Positions 9,759-18,653 of a DNA stretch of 64,000 nucleotides are shown in pieces. Within the stretch, counting starts at the first letter, position 1. Every line of letters starts with the position of its first letter. The stretch lies in the NCBI GenBank assembly GCA_026225295.1, contig JAMFSN010000147.1:1-64000 (forward strand). Direction: 5' to 3'. Under the pieces are notes generated by a model. That model made no database searches. It was not told the DNA's origin and was given only the letters and a program-made list of their open reading frames with translations. A program made the position numbers and the translations under genes. The stretch is from Frankia alni (GTDB taxonomy: Bacteria; Actinomycetota; Actinomycetes; Frankiales; Frankiaceae).

Positions 9759-10613
9759 ATGATGGGCCTGCCGCTGCGGTCGGCGCCCACCCGGGTGCTC
9801 GACGACCGGGATCTGCCGGCGGTTCGGAACCTGCTCGCGCACAACCCGGTCGCCGACGTGTTCGTCGCGTCGCGGGTCGGAGCCGCGGGGCTCGATCCGT
9901 GGCGTCTGGGCGCCGAGATCTGGGGTCATGTCGTCAACGGGCAGTTGACCTCGGCCTGCTATTCGGGGGCCAATCTGTGGCCGGTCGGTGCGACGGTGGC
10001 TTCCGCACGGGTGTTCGCCGAGCGGGCCCGTCGCCAGGGCCGCCGGTGCTCCTCCATCGTCGGCGCGGCCGACGGCGTGCTGGAGATGTGGCGCCACCTG
10101 GAGCCGGCCTGGGGCCCCGCCCGGGACGTGCGGGCCGACCAGCCCCTGCTGGCGATTTCGTCGGCTCCGGCCGTCGCCCCCGACCCCGGGGTGCGCCGGG
10201 TCCGCCCCGATGAGGTGGACACCCTGCTGCCGGCCTGCGTGGCCATGTTCACCGAGGAGATCGGGGTGTCCCCGGTCGGAGGCGACGGCGGCGCGCTCTA
10301 CCGGGCCCGGGTGGCCGAGTTCGTCAACCAGGGCCGGGCGTTCGCCCGGATCGAGGACGGCCGGGTGCTGTTCAAGGCGGAGATCGGCGCCGTGGCCGGC
10401 GGGGTCGGACAGATCCAGGGCGTATGGGTCGACCCGGCCGTTCGCGGCCGGGGCCTCGCGGCCGCCGGCACCTCGAGCGTTGTGGCCATCGCCCAGGCCA
10501 CAATCGCGCCGATGGTCAGCCTCTATGTGAACGAGTACAACCACCCGGCCCGGCGGGCCTACGCCCGGGCCGGATTCCGCCGGGTCGGAACATTCGCCTC
10601 GGTTCTGTTCTGA
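9759..10613 (+). CDS. GNAT-family N-acetyltransferase with N-terminal DUF4081-like domain
   Basis: A two-part protein: residues 1-140 resemble the N-terminal domain often found with actinobacterial GNATs encoded after ispG, and residues 150-284 form a GNAT fold. The acetyl-CoA loop is seen in IQGVWVDPAVRGRGLAAAG, and the fold closes with LYVNEYNHPARRAYARAGF. The substrate is unknown. It starts 20 bases after ispG (ATG 9759, with GGAGAGG about ten bases before), so the two are probably cotranscribed. An 8-base direct repeat, AGGCTTGG, flanks the region just after the stop. Confidence 0.85.
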   Translation: MMGLPLRSAPTRVLDDRDLPAVRNLLAHNPVADVFVASRVGAAGLDPWRLGAEIWGHVVNGQLTSACYSGANLWPVGATVASARVFAERARRQGRRCSSIVGAADGVLEMWRHLEPAWGPARDVRADQPLLAISSAPAVAPDPGVRRVRPDEVDTLLPACVAMFTEEIGVSPVGGDGGALYRARVAEFVNQGRAFARIEDGRVLFKAEIGAVAGGVGQIQGVWVDPAVRGRGLAAAGTSSVVAIAQATIAPMVSLYVNEYNHPARRAYARAGFRRVGTFASVLF

Positions 10614-10977
10614 GGCTTGGTTCCAAGGCTTGGCCGGACAACGCTTCGTACTGTCCGCAGGCGTGTCGTTCCGGGACGGAAAGCCACCCCCATAACGAAC
10701 CGGACCGGTTAGGCAGAAAACGCCGCTATCGGGGTCGGGAGGACGATCTCCACCGTCGGGTCGGTGGGGCCGGGTCAGCATAGGGGTGATCTTCTGGCCG
10801 GTCCGATCGCGCCGATTTCGCGGCCGTGATTTCTCGTGGACCCGCCCCACGCGGAGAAACAGGTGACCGGTTTATAACGATCAGCTAACGACGCGGTCAT
10901 GGGCGGACGCCGAATTCTGTATCATCCGTACCGCTCTGATCGACAATGTGGACAAGGCTCTGAAGGAAGAAGTGACT
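10614..10977. other. intergenic region upstream of the sulfate transporter operon
   Basis: 364 bases without a credible gene. It contains a short odd palindrome CCAAG-G-CTTGG (about 10623-10633) and a bulged stem-loop at 10831-10858 (TTCTC-GTGG pairing with CCAC and GAGAA). A TATCAT hexamer at 10920-10925 could be a -10 element but has no good -35. The last 100 bases are less GC-rich, as expected of a promoter region. I looked for S-box/SAM riboswitch features and saw none. Confidence 0.5.
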
Positions 10978-12021
10978 ATGACCGTCGTCCGATCCCACCG
11001 TGCGCGTGGCATCACCCTGTTGGCCGCGAGCGGTGCGGCCGCGATCGCGCTGGCCGGGTGCTCCTCCTCGGGCGGCGGCAGCAGTGCCAGCTCCAGCGGC
11101 AGCAGTTCCGGCGGAAAGGTCGCCATTGTCGGGTTCTCGGTCCTCAAACCGGGCTATGACGCGGTCGAAAAGGCGTTCCAGGCGACACCCGACGGCAAGG
11201 GCGTGACCTTCTCGGCCTCCTACGGTGCCAGCGGCAGCCAGAGCAAGGCGGTGTCCAGCGGACAGCCGGCCGACTACGTCGGCTTTTCCATCGGGTCGGA
11301 CCTGACCAAGCTCGTGCCCAAGTTCGTCGACCCGGCGTGGAACGCGGGCCCGACGAAAGGCATCGGCACCACCTCGGTGGTCGTCATCGCGGTCCGCCCG
11401 GGCAACCCGCTGCACATCAAGGGCTGGGACGACCTTGTCAAGCCCGGCGTCAAGATCGTGACGCCCGACCCGGCCACCTCCGGGTCGGCCAAGTGGAACA
11501 TCCTCGCCGCCTACGAGCACAAGCTGCAGACCGGTGGCAGCGAAGCCGACGCGAAGGCGTACCTGACCTCGTTCTTCAAGAACGTCGTCGCCAAGCCGGA
11601 CAGCGGCGCCGACGCCACCACCGCCTTCCTGCAGGGCACCGGGAACGTCCTGCTCTCCTACGAGAACGAGGCGATCGCGGCCAAGCAGGCCGGCAAGAAG
11701 CTCGACTACGTCGTCCCGACCGACACGTTTAAGATCCAGAACCCGGTGGCGGTGACCAAGACCGCCTCGCCGGCCGCGTCGAAGTTCCTGAGCTACGTCG
11801 AGAGTGACGCCGGCCAGAAGGTGCTGGCCAGCAAGGGCTTCCGGCCGCTCAACGACGCCGACGTCCCGGCCTCGGTCACCGGCGCGAACGACCCGTCCAA
11901 GCCGTTCCCGGCGGTGACCAAGCTGGCGTCCATCGCCGATCTGGGTGGCTGGTCGAAGGCCAACACCGCCTTCTTCGGGGACAGCGGCATCGTGACGGTG
12001 ATCGAAAAGGGCAACGGATGA
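10978..12021 (+). CDS. sbp: sulfate/thiosulfate ABC transporter substrate-binding lipoprotein
   Basis: Periplasmic-type binding protein delivering sulfate or thiosulfate to the CysTWA transporter. ATG 10978 is well placed after GAAGGAAGAAG; the frame opens 30 bases earlier at a GTG without a ribosome site. The signal peptide ends in the lipobox LAGC, followed by a Ser/Gly linker, so it is lipid-anchored outside the membrane. The mature domain has the SBP features VGFSVLKPGYDAVEKAF, SYGASGSQSKAV, TPDPATSGSAKWN and the C-terminal GFRPLN. It overlaps cysT by four bases (ATGA) and is first in a four-gene operon. Confidence 0.93.
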   Translation: MTVVRSHRARGITLLAASGAAAIALAGCSSSGGGSSASSSGSSSGGKVAIVGFSVLKPGYDAVEKAFQATPDGKGVTFSASYGASGSQSKAVSSGQPADYVGFSIGSDLTKLVPKFVDPAWNAGPTKGIGTTSVVVIAVRPGNPLHIKGWDDLVKPGVKIVTPDPATSGSAKWNILAAYEHKLQTGGSEADAKAYLTSFFKNVVAKPDSGADATTAFLQGTGNVLLSYENEAIAAKQAGKKLDYVVPTDTFKIQNPVAVTKTASPAASKFLSYVESDAGQKVLASKGFRPLNDADVPASVTGANDPSKPFPAVTKLASIADLGGWSKANTAFFGDSGIVTVIEKGNG

Positions 12022-12875
12022 CCCTTGTCGACACCGCGGTCGCGGCGGACGCCGCGCCGGCCCGGGTCGACGACGGAGCCGAGCGGAACGTCGCTCGGCT
12101 CCGTCTACCGTCCGGTCTGGGTCTCGGTGTGTCGGTGCTGTGGCTGTCGCTGCTGATCCTGATCCCGCTCGCCGCCGTCGTCAGCAAGAGCTTCGCGGGC
12201 GGCTGGTCGGGTTTCTGGGACGCCGTCACCAACGCGCAGGCCCTGGCCACGCTCCGCCTGACCGTCGTCATCTCGTTGATCGTCACGGTGATCAACGCGG
12301 TGATGGGCACGGTGGTGGCCTGGGTGCTGGTGCGGGACGACTTCCCCGGCCAGCGGGCGGTCGACACGATCATCGACATCCCGTTCGCGCTACCCACAAT
12401 CGTCGCCGGCCTGGTGCTGATCAGCGTGTACGGCCCCGACAGCCCGATCCACGCGAACATCTACGCCACCCGCCTGGCCGTGGCGCTGGCCCTGCTGTTC
12501 GTGACCCTGCCGTTCGTGGCCCGGTCGGTCCAGCCCGTGCTGGTGGAACTGGACACCGATGCCGAGCAGGCCGCCGCCTGCCTCGGGGCCGGCGGGTTCA
12601 CCACGTTCCGGCGCATCGTGCTTCCGCAGCTGCTGCCGGCCATCGCATCGGGGGCCGGGCTCGGGTTCGCCCGCGCGATGGGGGAGTACGGCTCCGTCCT
12701 GCTGATCAGCGGCGGGCTGGCCCACACCCAGGTCACCTCGCTGTACGCCTACGGGCGCATCCAGAACTACGACTACGTGGGCGCGTCGGCGGTGTCCACG
12801 GTGCTGCTCGCGGTCAGCTTCGTGGTGCTGCTCGGCCTGGACATCCTGCAGCGCCGGGCGCGTCGTCGTGGCTAG
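12018..12875 (+). CDS. cysT: sulfate ABC transporter permease CysT
   Basis: Membrane subunit of the sulfate/thiosulfate importer. The 285-residue protein begins with a polar segment of about 35 residues, then six predicted membrane helices. The EAA-loop region facing the ATPase reads EQAAACLGAGGFTTFRRIVLPQLLPAI. FVTLPFVARSVQPVL and FARAMGEYGSVLLISGG are typical CysT segments. It overlaps sbp by four bases and cysW by eight, indicating one transcript and coupled translation. Confidence 0.93.
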   Translation: MTLVDTAVAADAAPARVDDGAERNVARLRLPSGLGLGVSVLWLSLLILIPLAAVVSKSFAGGWSGFWDAVTNAQALATLRLTVVISLIVTVINAVMGTVVAWVLVRDDFPGQRAVDTIIDIPFALPTIVAGLVLISVYGPDSPIHANIYATRLAVALALLFVTLPFVARSVQPVLVELDTDAEQAAACLGAGGFTTFRRIVLPQLLPAIASGAGLGFARAMGEYGSVLLISGGLAHTQVTSLYAYGRIQNYDYVGASAVSTVLLAVSFVVLLGLDILQRRARRRG

Positions 12876-13719
12876 CGGCGCGGTACCGAGCGGTGCGGTG
12901 GGCCGCCAGGGCCCCGCCCGGTACGGACTGCGGGTGGCCGCGCTGGTTTATCTCGGCGTCCTCGTTCTCGTGCCGCTGGTGGTGATCGTCACCAAGGTGA
13001 TCGGCGACGGCTGGTCGCAGCTGGTCGACGCGCTCAGTTCCCAGGCGGCGCTGACCGCCTACCGGCTGACCGCCGAGGTGTCGGTCATCGCCGTGGTGCT
13101 GAACACGATCTTCGGCGTGGGCTTCGGCATCCTGATCACGCGCTACCGCATACCCGGGCGGCGGTTGCTCAGCGCCCTGGCCGACCTGCCCATCGCGGTG
13201 TCGCCGATCGTGGCCGGCCTGGCCCTGGTGCTGGTCTACGGGCCGGTGAACGGCTGGTTCGGCCAGTCCCTGGCCGACGCCGGAATCAAGGTCATCTTCT
13301 CGACGCCGGGCATGGTGCTGGCGACGACCTTCGTCTCCTTCCCGCTGGTGCTGCGGGAAGTCGTGCCGGTCCTGGAGGAGGCGGGCACCGACCTGGAGCA
13401 GGCCGCCAAAAGCCTCGGGGCGAGCGCGTGGCAGCAGTTCATCCGGATCACCCTGCCGACCATCCGGCCGGCGCTGGCCTACGGCGTCGTGCTGAGCCTG
13501 GCCCGGTCGATCGGGGAGTTCGGAGCGGTGCGCGTCGTTTCCGGCGGTATCAGCGGCGCCGGGCAGACCCAGACCGTCACGCTGCTCATCGAGGACAAGT
13601 ACCAGCAACTCGAGCCCGGCACCTACCAGCTGGCGTTGCTGCTGGTGGTGGTGACCGTGGTGGCGATCGTGCTGGCGTCGCTGCGACGTGACGAGACCAA
13701 GACCAAGGACTTCCTGTGA
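12868..13719 (+). CDS. cysW: sulfate ABC transporter permease CysW
   Basis: Second membrane subunit of the sulfate importer, pairing with CysT. It has 283 residues and six predicted helices. The EAA loop is [27 protein letters not shown], and the preceding helix carries [40 protein letters not shown] is a CysW hallmark. GTG 12868 lies in the end of cysT; the stop overlaps the cysA GTG by four bases. Confidence 0.93.
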   Translation: MASGAVPSGAVGRQGPARYGLRVAALVYLGVLVLVPLVVIVTKVIGDGWSQLVDALSSQAALTAYRLTAEVSVIAVVLNTIFGVGFGILITRYRIPGRRLLSALADLPIAVSPIVAGLALVLVYGPVNGWFGQSLADAGIKVIFSTPGMVLATTFVSFPLVLREVVPVLEEAGTDLEQAAKSLGASAWQQFIRITLPTIRPALAYGVVLSLARSIGEFGAVRVVSGGISGAGQTQTVTLLIEDKYQQLEPGTYQLALLLVVVTVVAIVLASLRRDETKTKDFL

Positions 13720-14654
13720 GCATTGAGGCCCGCAACATCTCCAAGCGGTTCGGTTCGTTCGTCGCCCTCGACGATGTCGACCTGACCGTGAAGCCGGGAC
13801 GGCTCACCGCCCTGCTCGGGCCGAGCGGGGGCGGCAAGTCGACGCTGCTGCGCATCATCGGTGGGCTGGAGGAAGCCGATTCCGGCCGCGTCTTCATCGA
13901 GGGCGTTGAAGCGACCAACCTGCCGGCGCAGCGTCGCAACGTCGGCTTCGTGTTCCAGCACTATGCGGCGTTCAAGCACCTGAGCGTCTACCGCAATGTC
14001 GCCTTCGGCCTGGAGATCCGCAAGCGGCCCAAGGCGGAGATTCGCCGCCGCGTGGACGAGCTCCTGGCGCTGGTCCACCTGGAGCAGTTCGCCGACCGCC
14101 TGCCGGCGCAGCTGTCCGGCGGCCAGCGCCAGCGCATGGCACTGGCCCGGGCCTTAGCGGTGGAACCGAAGGTGCTGCTACTGGACGAGCCGTTCGGGGC
14201 GCTGGACGCGAAGGTGCGCAAGGAGCTGCGGGACTGGCTGCGCCGCCTCCACGACGAGGTGCACGTGACGACGATCTTCGTCACCCACGATCAGGAGGAG
14301 GCGCTGGAGGTCTCCGATGAACTGGTCGTGATCAACCAGGGCCGGATCGAGCAGGTCGGGACGCCCGACGAGCTGTACGACCATCCGGCGAACGACTTCG
14401 TGATGGGCTTCATCGGCGAGGTGACGGAGCTGGGCGGCCGGCCGGTCCGCCCGCACGACATCGAGATCTTCACCGCGCCGGCCGAAGGGACGGTGGCCGC
14501 CGAGGTGGTCCGGTTGAACCGGGTCGGCTTTCAGGTGCGGGCCGACCTTCGGGCCGGCGACGAGCAGCCCTGGGCACAGCTGACCCGCAGTCAGGCGGAG
14601 TCGCTCGGGCTGGAGGCCGGCCGGGAGGTCTGGTTGCGGGCGACGACCGGTTAG
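13716..14654 (+). CDS. cysA: sulfate ABC transporter ATP-binding protein
   Basis: Cytoplasmic ATPase of the sulfate importer. All ABC motifs are present: Walker [10 protein letters not shown] (about residues 36-44), Q-loop FVFQHY, signature [15 protein letters not shown], Walker [13 protein letters not shown], and the switch His in [12 protein letters not shown]-terminal TOBE-like region (from about residue 240) is present but short; 312 residues is less than the roughly 350 of many CysA. It is the last gene of sbp-cysT-cysW-cysA and is followed directly by a GC hairpin. Confidence 0.94.
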   Translation: MSIEARNISKRFGSFVALDDVDLTVKPGRLTALLGPSGGGKSTLLRIIGGLEEADSGRVFIEGVEATNLPAQRRNVGFVFQHYAAFKHLSVYRNVAFGLEIRKRPKAEIRRRVDELLALVHLEQFADRLPAQLSGGQRQRMALARALAVEPKVLLLDEPFGALDAKVRKELRDWLRRLHDEVHVTTIFVTHDQEEALEVSDELVVINQGRIEQVGTPDELYDHPANDFVMGFIGEVTELGGRPVRPHDIEIFTAPAEGTVAAEVVRLNRVGFQVRADLRAGDEQPWAQLTRSQAESLGLEAGREVWLRATTG

Positions 14655-14677
14655 CGGTCGGGGGACCGCCCGACCGC
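14654..14677 (+). terminator. hairpin after cysA
   Basis: An 8-bp perfect stem (GCGGTCGG pairing with CCGACCGC) with an 8-base loop begins at the last base of the cysA stop codon. There is no T-tract, as is common for actinobacterial terminators. GC-rich sequence after it could form alternative pairings. Confidence 0.5.
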
Positions 14678-14787
14678 GGTCGGGCGGGCGGACCGGGCGG
14701 CGGCCCAAAGGGGCCTGGGGCGACGGTCCGGGGTGGCGGAAGCGGGCCGGCCAGCACGTCCGGCCCGCGGGGCGGCAGGATGGACGG

Positions 14788-15243
14788 GTGCAGATATCCG
14801 CGAGAGCCGACTACGCCCTGCGAGCCCTGCTCACGCTCGCCGCGTCCGACGGCGGGCTGGTCAAGGGCGAAGCGCTCGCGTCGGCCCAGGATCTGCCGCT
14901 GCGCTTCCTGGAGAACATTCTCACCGACCTGCGCCGCAGCGGGCTGGTGACGAGCCGGCGGGGCGCGGAGGGCGGCTACCGGCTGTGCCGGCCGGCTGAG
15001 GAGATCAGCATCGCCATGGTGATCCGGGCGACCGACGGGCCGCTGGCCAGCGTGCGGGGCCGGGGGCCGGAGCTGGCCACCTACGACGGGGCCGCCCGCC
15101 ACCTGCAGGAGGTGTGGATCGCCGTGCGGGTGAGCCTGCGCCGCGTCCTGGAACACGTGACGCTGGCCGAGGTCGCGGCGGGCCGCCTGCCCGAGGTCGT
15201 CCGGGAACTCGTCGCCGATCCGGACGCCTGGAAGACCCGCTAG
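14788..15243 (+). CDS. Rrf2-family transcriptional regulator (CymR-like by context)
   Basis: Rrf2 proteins are winged-helix dimers that regulate iron-sulfur, nitric-oxide or cysteine metabolism. The 151-residue product matches the family: ISARADYALRALLTLA at the start, then the recognition region [31 protein letters not shown]. The only cysteine is that in YRLCRP; the three-Cys cluster site of IscR/NsrR is absent, so it probably does not bind an iron-sulfur cluster. Position directly after the sulfate importer suggests control of sulfur uptake, as CymR does in Firmicutes; this is inference. GTG 14788 follows GGATGG. Confidence 0.85.
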   Translation: MQISARADYALRALLTLAASDGGLVKGEALASAQDLPLRFLENILTDLRRSGLVTSRRGAEGGYRLCRPAEEISIAMVIRATDGPLASVRGRGPELATYDGAARHLQEVWIAVRVSLRRVLEHVTLAEVAAGRLPEVVRELVADPDAWKTR

Positions 15244-15263
15244 CCCCGATCCGGTCGGCGCTG

Positions 15264-15293
15264 GTCTCACCGTCGCTCGTCTCACCGTCGCTG
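15264..15293 (+). repeat. 15-bp tandem duplication after the Rrf2 gene
   Basis: Two adjacent 15-base units differing at the last base (GTCTCACCGTCGCTC and the same ending in G) begin 20 bases after the stop codon. One of several short duplications at gene ends in this window. Confidence 0.8.
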
Positions 15294-15417
15294 GTCCGCC
15301 CGGCTGACGGCCACCGGTCCGGCCCGCGGACGGCCGGAGCGGGCCCCGAACCGGAGCCGATCCGGGCACCGCCTAGGTTCTCGCGGGAGGGCCCGGCCCG
15401 CTCCGAGGGGAGAACCC

Positions 15418-17244
15418 GTGATCCAGCCGATGTCGACCCTGTTCCTGCGGACGCTGCGGCAGGATCCGGTCGATGCCGAGGTGCCGAGCCACCGGCTCCT
15501 GGTCCGCGCCGGCTACATCCGCCGGGTGGCGGCCGGCATCTACACGCTGCTGCCGTTGGGCAAGCGGGTGGTCGACCGGGTCGCCGCGGTCGTGCGGGCG
15601 GAGATGGACGCGATCGGTGGCCAGGAGATCCTCCTCCCGGCCCTGCTGCCGCGGGAGCCGTACGAACAGACCGGCCGCTGGACCGATTACGGGCCCGAGC
15701 TTTTCCGGCTGACCGACCGGCGGGGCGGCGACTACCTGCTCGGCCCCACCCACGAAGAGATGATGACGCTCCTGGTGAAGGGCGAATATTCGTCCTACCG
15801 GGACCTGCCCCTGGTGATCTACCAGGTCCAGACGAAGTACCGGGACGAGCCCCGGCCGCGCTCGGGCATCATCCGGGGCCGGGAGTTCATCATGAAGGAC
15901 TCGTACTCGTTCACCGCCGACGACGCCGGACTCGACCGGGCCTACGCCGATCACCGGCAGGCCTACCAGCGCATCTTCACCCGGTTGGGGCTCGACTACC
16001 GGATCGTGACGGCCATGTCGGGGGCGATGGGGGGCAGCCGCAGCGAGGAGTTCCTCGCGCCCACCCCGATCGGGGAGGACACGTTCGTCACCTGCGCGGT
16101 GTGCGGATACGCGGCGAACGAGGAGGTCGCCGAGGTCATGGTGCCGCCGCGGGCGGCCGCGGGTCAGCCGCCGGAAGCGGCCGGCGGCCCGGGGGGCCAC
16201 CCGCCGGTGACCCGGGTCGCCACCCCGGACGCGCCGAACGTCGAGCCGCTCGTCGCCCACCTGATGGCGGCCGGTATCCCGCTGACGGCCGGCGACGTCC
16301 TCAAGACCCTGCTGTTCCGGCTCGACACCGGTCCGGTGGCCGGGCCGGCCGACCAGATCGCCGCCGTGCTGGTGCCGGGGGACCGCGAGGTCGACCCCGA
16401 CCGGTTGGCCACCCTGGTCGCGCCGCGGCGGGCGACCCTGCTCGCCGAACCCGATTTCGCCGCCCGTCCGGAGCTGGTCCGCGGCTACGTCGGGCCGGTC
16501 GGTCTCGGGGCGCTGGGCATTCCGGTGTTCGCCGATGTCCGGGTCAGCCCGGCCACCGCGTGGGTGACCGGGGCCAACGAGCCGGGCCACCACGCGCTGA
16601 ACGTGGTCGTGGGCCGCGATTTCACCCCCGAGCGGGTAGCCCGGCTGTCGGCGGTCGCGGTCGGGGATCCGTGTCCGGTCTGCGGCTCGCCGCTGGCCCT
16701 CGACCGGGCGATCGAGATCGGCCACATCTTCCAGCTGGGCCGCAAGTACACCGACACCTTCGGGTTTGATGTGACGGGTCCGGACGGCGCCCCCCAGCGG
16801 GTGACGATGGGTAGTTACGGCGTCGGTATCTCGCGGGCCGTGGCGGCGATCGCCGAGCAGAATCACGACGACGCGGGGCTCGTGTGGCCGGCGGCGGTCG
16901 CCCCGTACGACGTCCACGTGGTGCCGGTCGGCCGCAAGGACGAGGTCCGGGCGGCCGCGGCCGACATCGCGGCCCGGGCCGACGCCGCCGGACTGGCTGT
17001 GCTGCTCGACGACCGGGGGGTCGCCGCCGGCGTGGCGTTCGCCGACGCGGACCTCATCGGCGTTCCCACGATCGTCATCGTCGGCAGGGCCCTCGCCGAC
17101 GGCGAGGTCGAGATCCACGACCGGACCACGGGTCATCGCGACCGGGTGGCGCTGGCCGACGTGATCACCCGGGTCACGCCGGCCGACGGGACCGCCCGCG
17201 TAGCGCCGGTGGGTGCCGCCGGTTCCGCCGCGGGCCGAGCCTGA
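15418..17244 (+). CDS. proS: prolyl-tRNA synthetase (bacterial type)
   Basis: Class II synthetase charging tRNA-Pro. The 608-residue product has the bacterial three-part layout: the catalytic core with motif 1 around AGYIRRVAAGIYTLLPLGKRV and motif 2 around QVQTKYRDEPRPRSGIIRGR; then the editing/insertion domain at about residues 230-400 (EPLVAHLMAAGIPLTAGDVLKTLLF, GANEPGHHALNVVVGRDF); then motif 3 MGSYGVGISRAVAAIAEQ and the anticodon-binding domain. A GAGGGGAGAA ribosome site precedes GTG 15418. The last residues are Ala/Gly-rich. Confidence 0.97.
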   Translation: MIQPMSTLFLRTLRQDPVDAEVPSHRLLVRAGYIRRVAAGIYTLLPLGKRVVDRVAAVVRAEMDAIGGQEILLPALLPREPYEQTGRWTDYGPELFRLTDRRGGDYLLGPTHEEMMTLLVKGEYSSYRDLPLVIYQVQTKYRDEPRPRSGIIRGREFIMKDSYSFTADDAGLDRAYADHRQAYQRIFTRLGLDYRIVTAMSGAMGGSRSEEFLAPTPIGEDTFVTCAVCGYAANEEVAEVMVPPRAAAGQPPEAAGGPGGHPPVTRVATPDAPNVEPLVAHLMAAGIPLTAGDVLKTLLFRLDTGPVAGPADQIAAVLVPGDREVDPDRLATLVAPRRATLLAEPDFAARPELVRGYVGPVGLGALGIPVFADVRVSPATAWVTGANEPGHHALNVVVGRDFTPERVARLSAVAVGDPCPVCGSPLALDRAIEIGHIFQLGRKYTDTFGFDVTGPDGAPQRVTMGSYGVGISRAVAAIAEQNHDDAGLVWPAAVAPYDVHVVPVGRKDEVRAAAADIAARADAAGLAVLLDDRGVAAGVAFADADLIGVPTIVIVGRALADGEVEIHDRTTGHRDRVALADVITRVTPADGTARVAPVGAAGSAAGRA

Positions 17245-17251
17245 GTCGACC

Positions 17252-17959
17252 ATGGTGCCGACCGCCGTCGTGTTCGACTGGGGCGGCACGATCACGCCGT
17301 GCGGCGACGCCGATCTGCGGGATCTGTGGAATCTGGTCGCCCGGGTGGCCGCTCCCCACCAGGCCCGACCGCTCGCGGAGGCCCTGGAGCGCGCCGAGCA
17401 GGCCTGGTGGCGGGAAGCCCTGCGCAGCGGGCGGAGCGGGACGACGACGGAGGTCCTGGCCGCGGTCGCGGCCGCGGTGGGGGTCGACGTGGTCGCCGCC
17501 GTCCGGATCGCCGCCGAGGGCAACCTCGAGGCGCGCACGCCGCACACCATCGCCGACCCGGAGGCCCTGCTCGTCCTCCACCTGGTGAAGGCCCGCGGCC
17601 TGCTCACCGGCCTGTTGACCAATACCAACTGGCCGCGGTTGTGGCACGAGCGGTGGCTCGTCCGGGACGGTCTCCTGGGGCTGTTCGACGCCCGGATCTA
17701 CACCAACGACCTGCCCTTCATCAAACCGCACCCGGGCACCTTCGGGGCGGTCCTGGGTGCCCTGGGGATCACCGATCCGACGACCGCGGTCTTCGTCGGC
17801 GACCGCCCGATCAACGACGTCTGGGGCGCGCAGCAACTCGGGATGCGCACGATCCTGCTGCGGGGTGGGCCGGTGCCCGGGTACGACGTCGTGCCGGACG
17901 CCACGATCAGCCGGCTCGGCCAGGTGCTCGATGTGCTGGATGCCTGGTCCACGGAATGA
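17252..17959 (+). CDS. HAD-superfamily hydrolase
   Basis: A 235-residue HAD fold protein of the phosphoglycolate-phosphatase-like group. Motif I is FDWGGTIT: the nucleophile Asp is present but the usual second Asp of DxD is Gly. Motif II is around LLTNTNW, motif III the Lys in FIKPHPGTF, and motif IV VFVGDRPINDVWGAQ. Loss of the general acid suggests slow or altered chemistry, though DWGG variants are frequent among actinobacterial HADs (from memory). ATG 17252 is eight bases after proS. The substrate is unknown. Confidence 0.8.
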   Translation: MVPTAVVFDWGGTITPCGDADLRDLWNLVARVAAPHQARPLAEALERAEQAWWREALRSGRSGTTTEVLAAVAAAVGVDVVAAVRIAAEGNLEARTPHTIADPEALLVLHLVKARGLLTGLLTNTNWPRLWHERWLVRDGLLGLFDARIYTNDLPFIKPHPGTFGAVLGALGITDPTTAVFVGDRPINDVWGAQQLGMRTILLRGGPVPGYDVVPDATISRLGQVLDVLDAWSTE

Positions 17960-17997
17960 CCCCGTTCGCCGGCCACCGCCGGAAGTGAACCCGATCG

Positions 17998-18068
17998 TCG
18001 GGAGCCCGTCAGCGACCCGGGGACCATGGCCTCCGGCGGCGCGAAGAAAATCATGATCGCGCCGCCGG
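17998..18068 (-). repeat. REP-like intergenic repeat, copy A
   Basis: An element of about 65-70 bases, also found inverted at 43500-43575. It comprises two adjacent hairpins: CCGGGG-N8-CTCCGG (18017-18036, with CCATGG in the loop and one mismatched pair) and GGCGCGA-N12-TCGCGCC (18038-18063). It fills the gap between the convergent HAD and ferritin-like genes, so it could also act as a two-way terminator. Confidence 0.75.
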
Positions 18069-18075
18069 TGGCCCG

Positions 18076-18597
18076 CTAGGCCCCGGGGAACGGGCCGCTG
18101 GCCCGGGCCGGTGAAAGCCCGGCGGCCCGCCGGGCCCGCTGGGCCCGGACCGCGGCGGCGACCAGGGCGTCGGCGGCCAGCGCCCGGTCGGCCCGGACGG
18201 TGAGCGGACCGACCGCGTCGTGCGCGGCCGCGGCCGTGCGGTCCTCGACCGTCGCGAGCAGCGCGAGGGCCGGGATCACCCCGGCCGGCTCGATCGGCAG
18301 CTGGTAGGCGGGCCGCGCCGGCGGCGGCCGGCCACCCAGGGCGCCGATCCGGTCGATGAGGGTGTCGCGCAGGCGCGCGTGGTCGACGTAGGCGGCCTGG
18401 GCCAGCGCCCGGGCCGTCGCCCCGGCCGGGCCGGTGACGGCCAGCGCTCCGCCGACGGCGCCCACCGCGTACACCGCCGCGTGTTCGACCGCGACGAGGG
18501 CCGCGAGGGTCGTCGCCTCGTCCCGGGACGGGCCGCCGCCGGCCGCCGGGCCGCCCGATGGCGCCGCGCCGGCTGGGGAGGTGCTGGTCACCGCCAT
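18076..18597 (-). CDS. ferritin-like (DUF4439-type) protein
   Basis: 173 residues, mostly alanine-rich helices. The DUF4439-like core runs from TTLAALVAVEHAAVYAVGAV through DHARLRDTLIDRIGALGG to a C-terminal helix. EH and DH pairs in the helices could be metal ligands, but iron binding is not shown. ATG 18597 (MAVTSTSP) was chosen; the frame is open much further upstream, but that sequence shadows the neighbouring gene. It follows the ferritin-like lipoprotein gene by 56 bases on the same strand. Mycobacteria also carry a pair of Ala-rich proteins beside proS/rimP. Confidence 0.72.
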   Translation of the reverse strand: MAVTSTSPAGAAPSGGPAAGGGPSRDEATTLAALVAVEHAAVYAVGAVGGALAVTGPAGATARALAQAAYVDHARLRDTLIDRIGALGGRPPPARPAYQLPIEPAGVIPALALLATVEDRTAAAAHDAVGPLTVRADRALAADALVAAAVRAQRARRAAGLSPARASGPFPGA

Positions 18598-18653
18598 ATC
18601 TTGGCCCCGAGAGGGATCGGTGACGAGACCACCGGGTCGGATCTCGCGGCCCG

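Noticed and set aside
10614-10977. SAM or other sulfur-related riboswitch upstream of sbp
   Set aside because: None of the conserved S-box core segments could be found; only short weak stem-loops are present.
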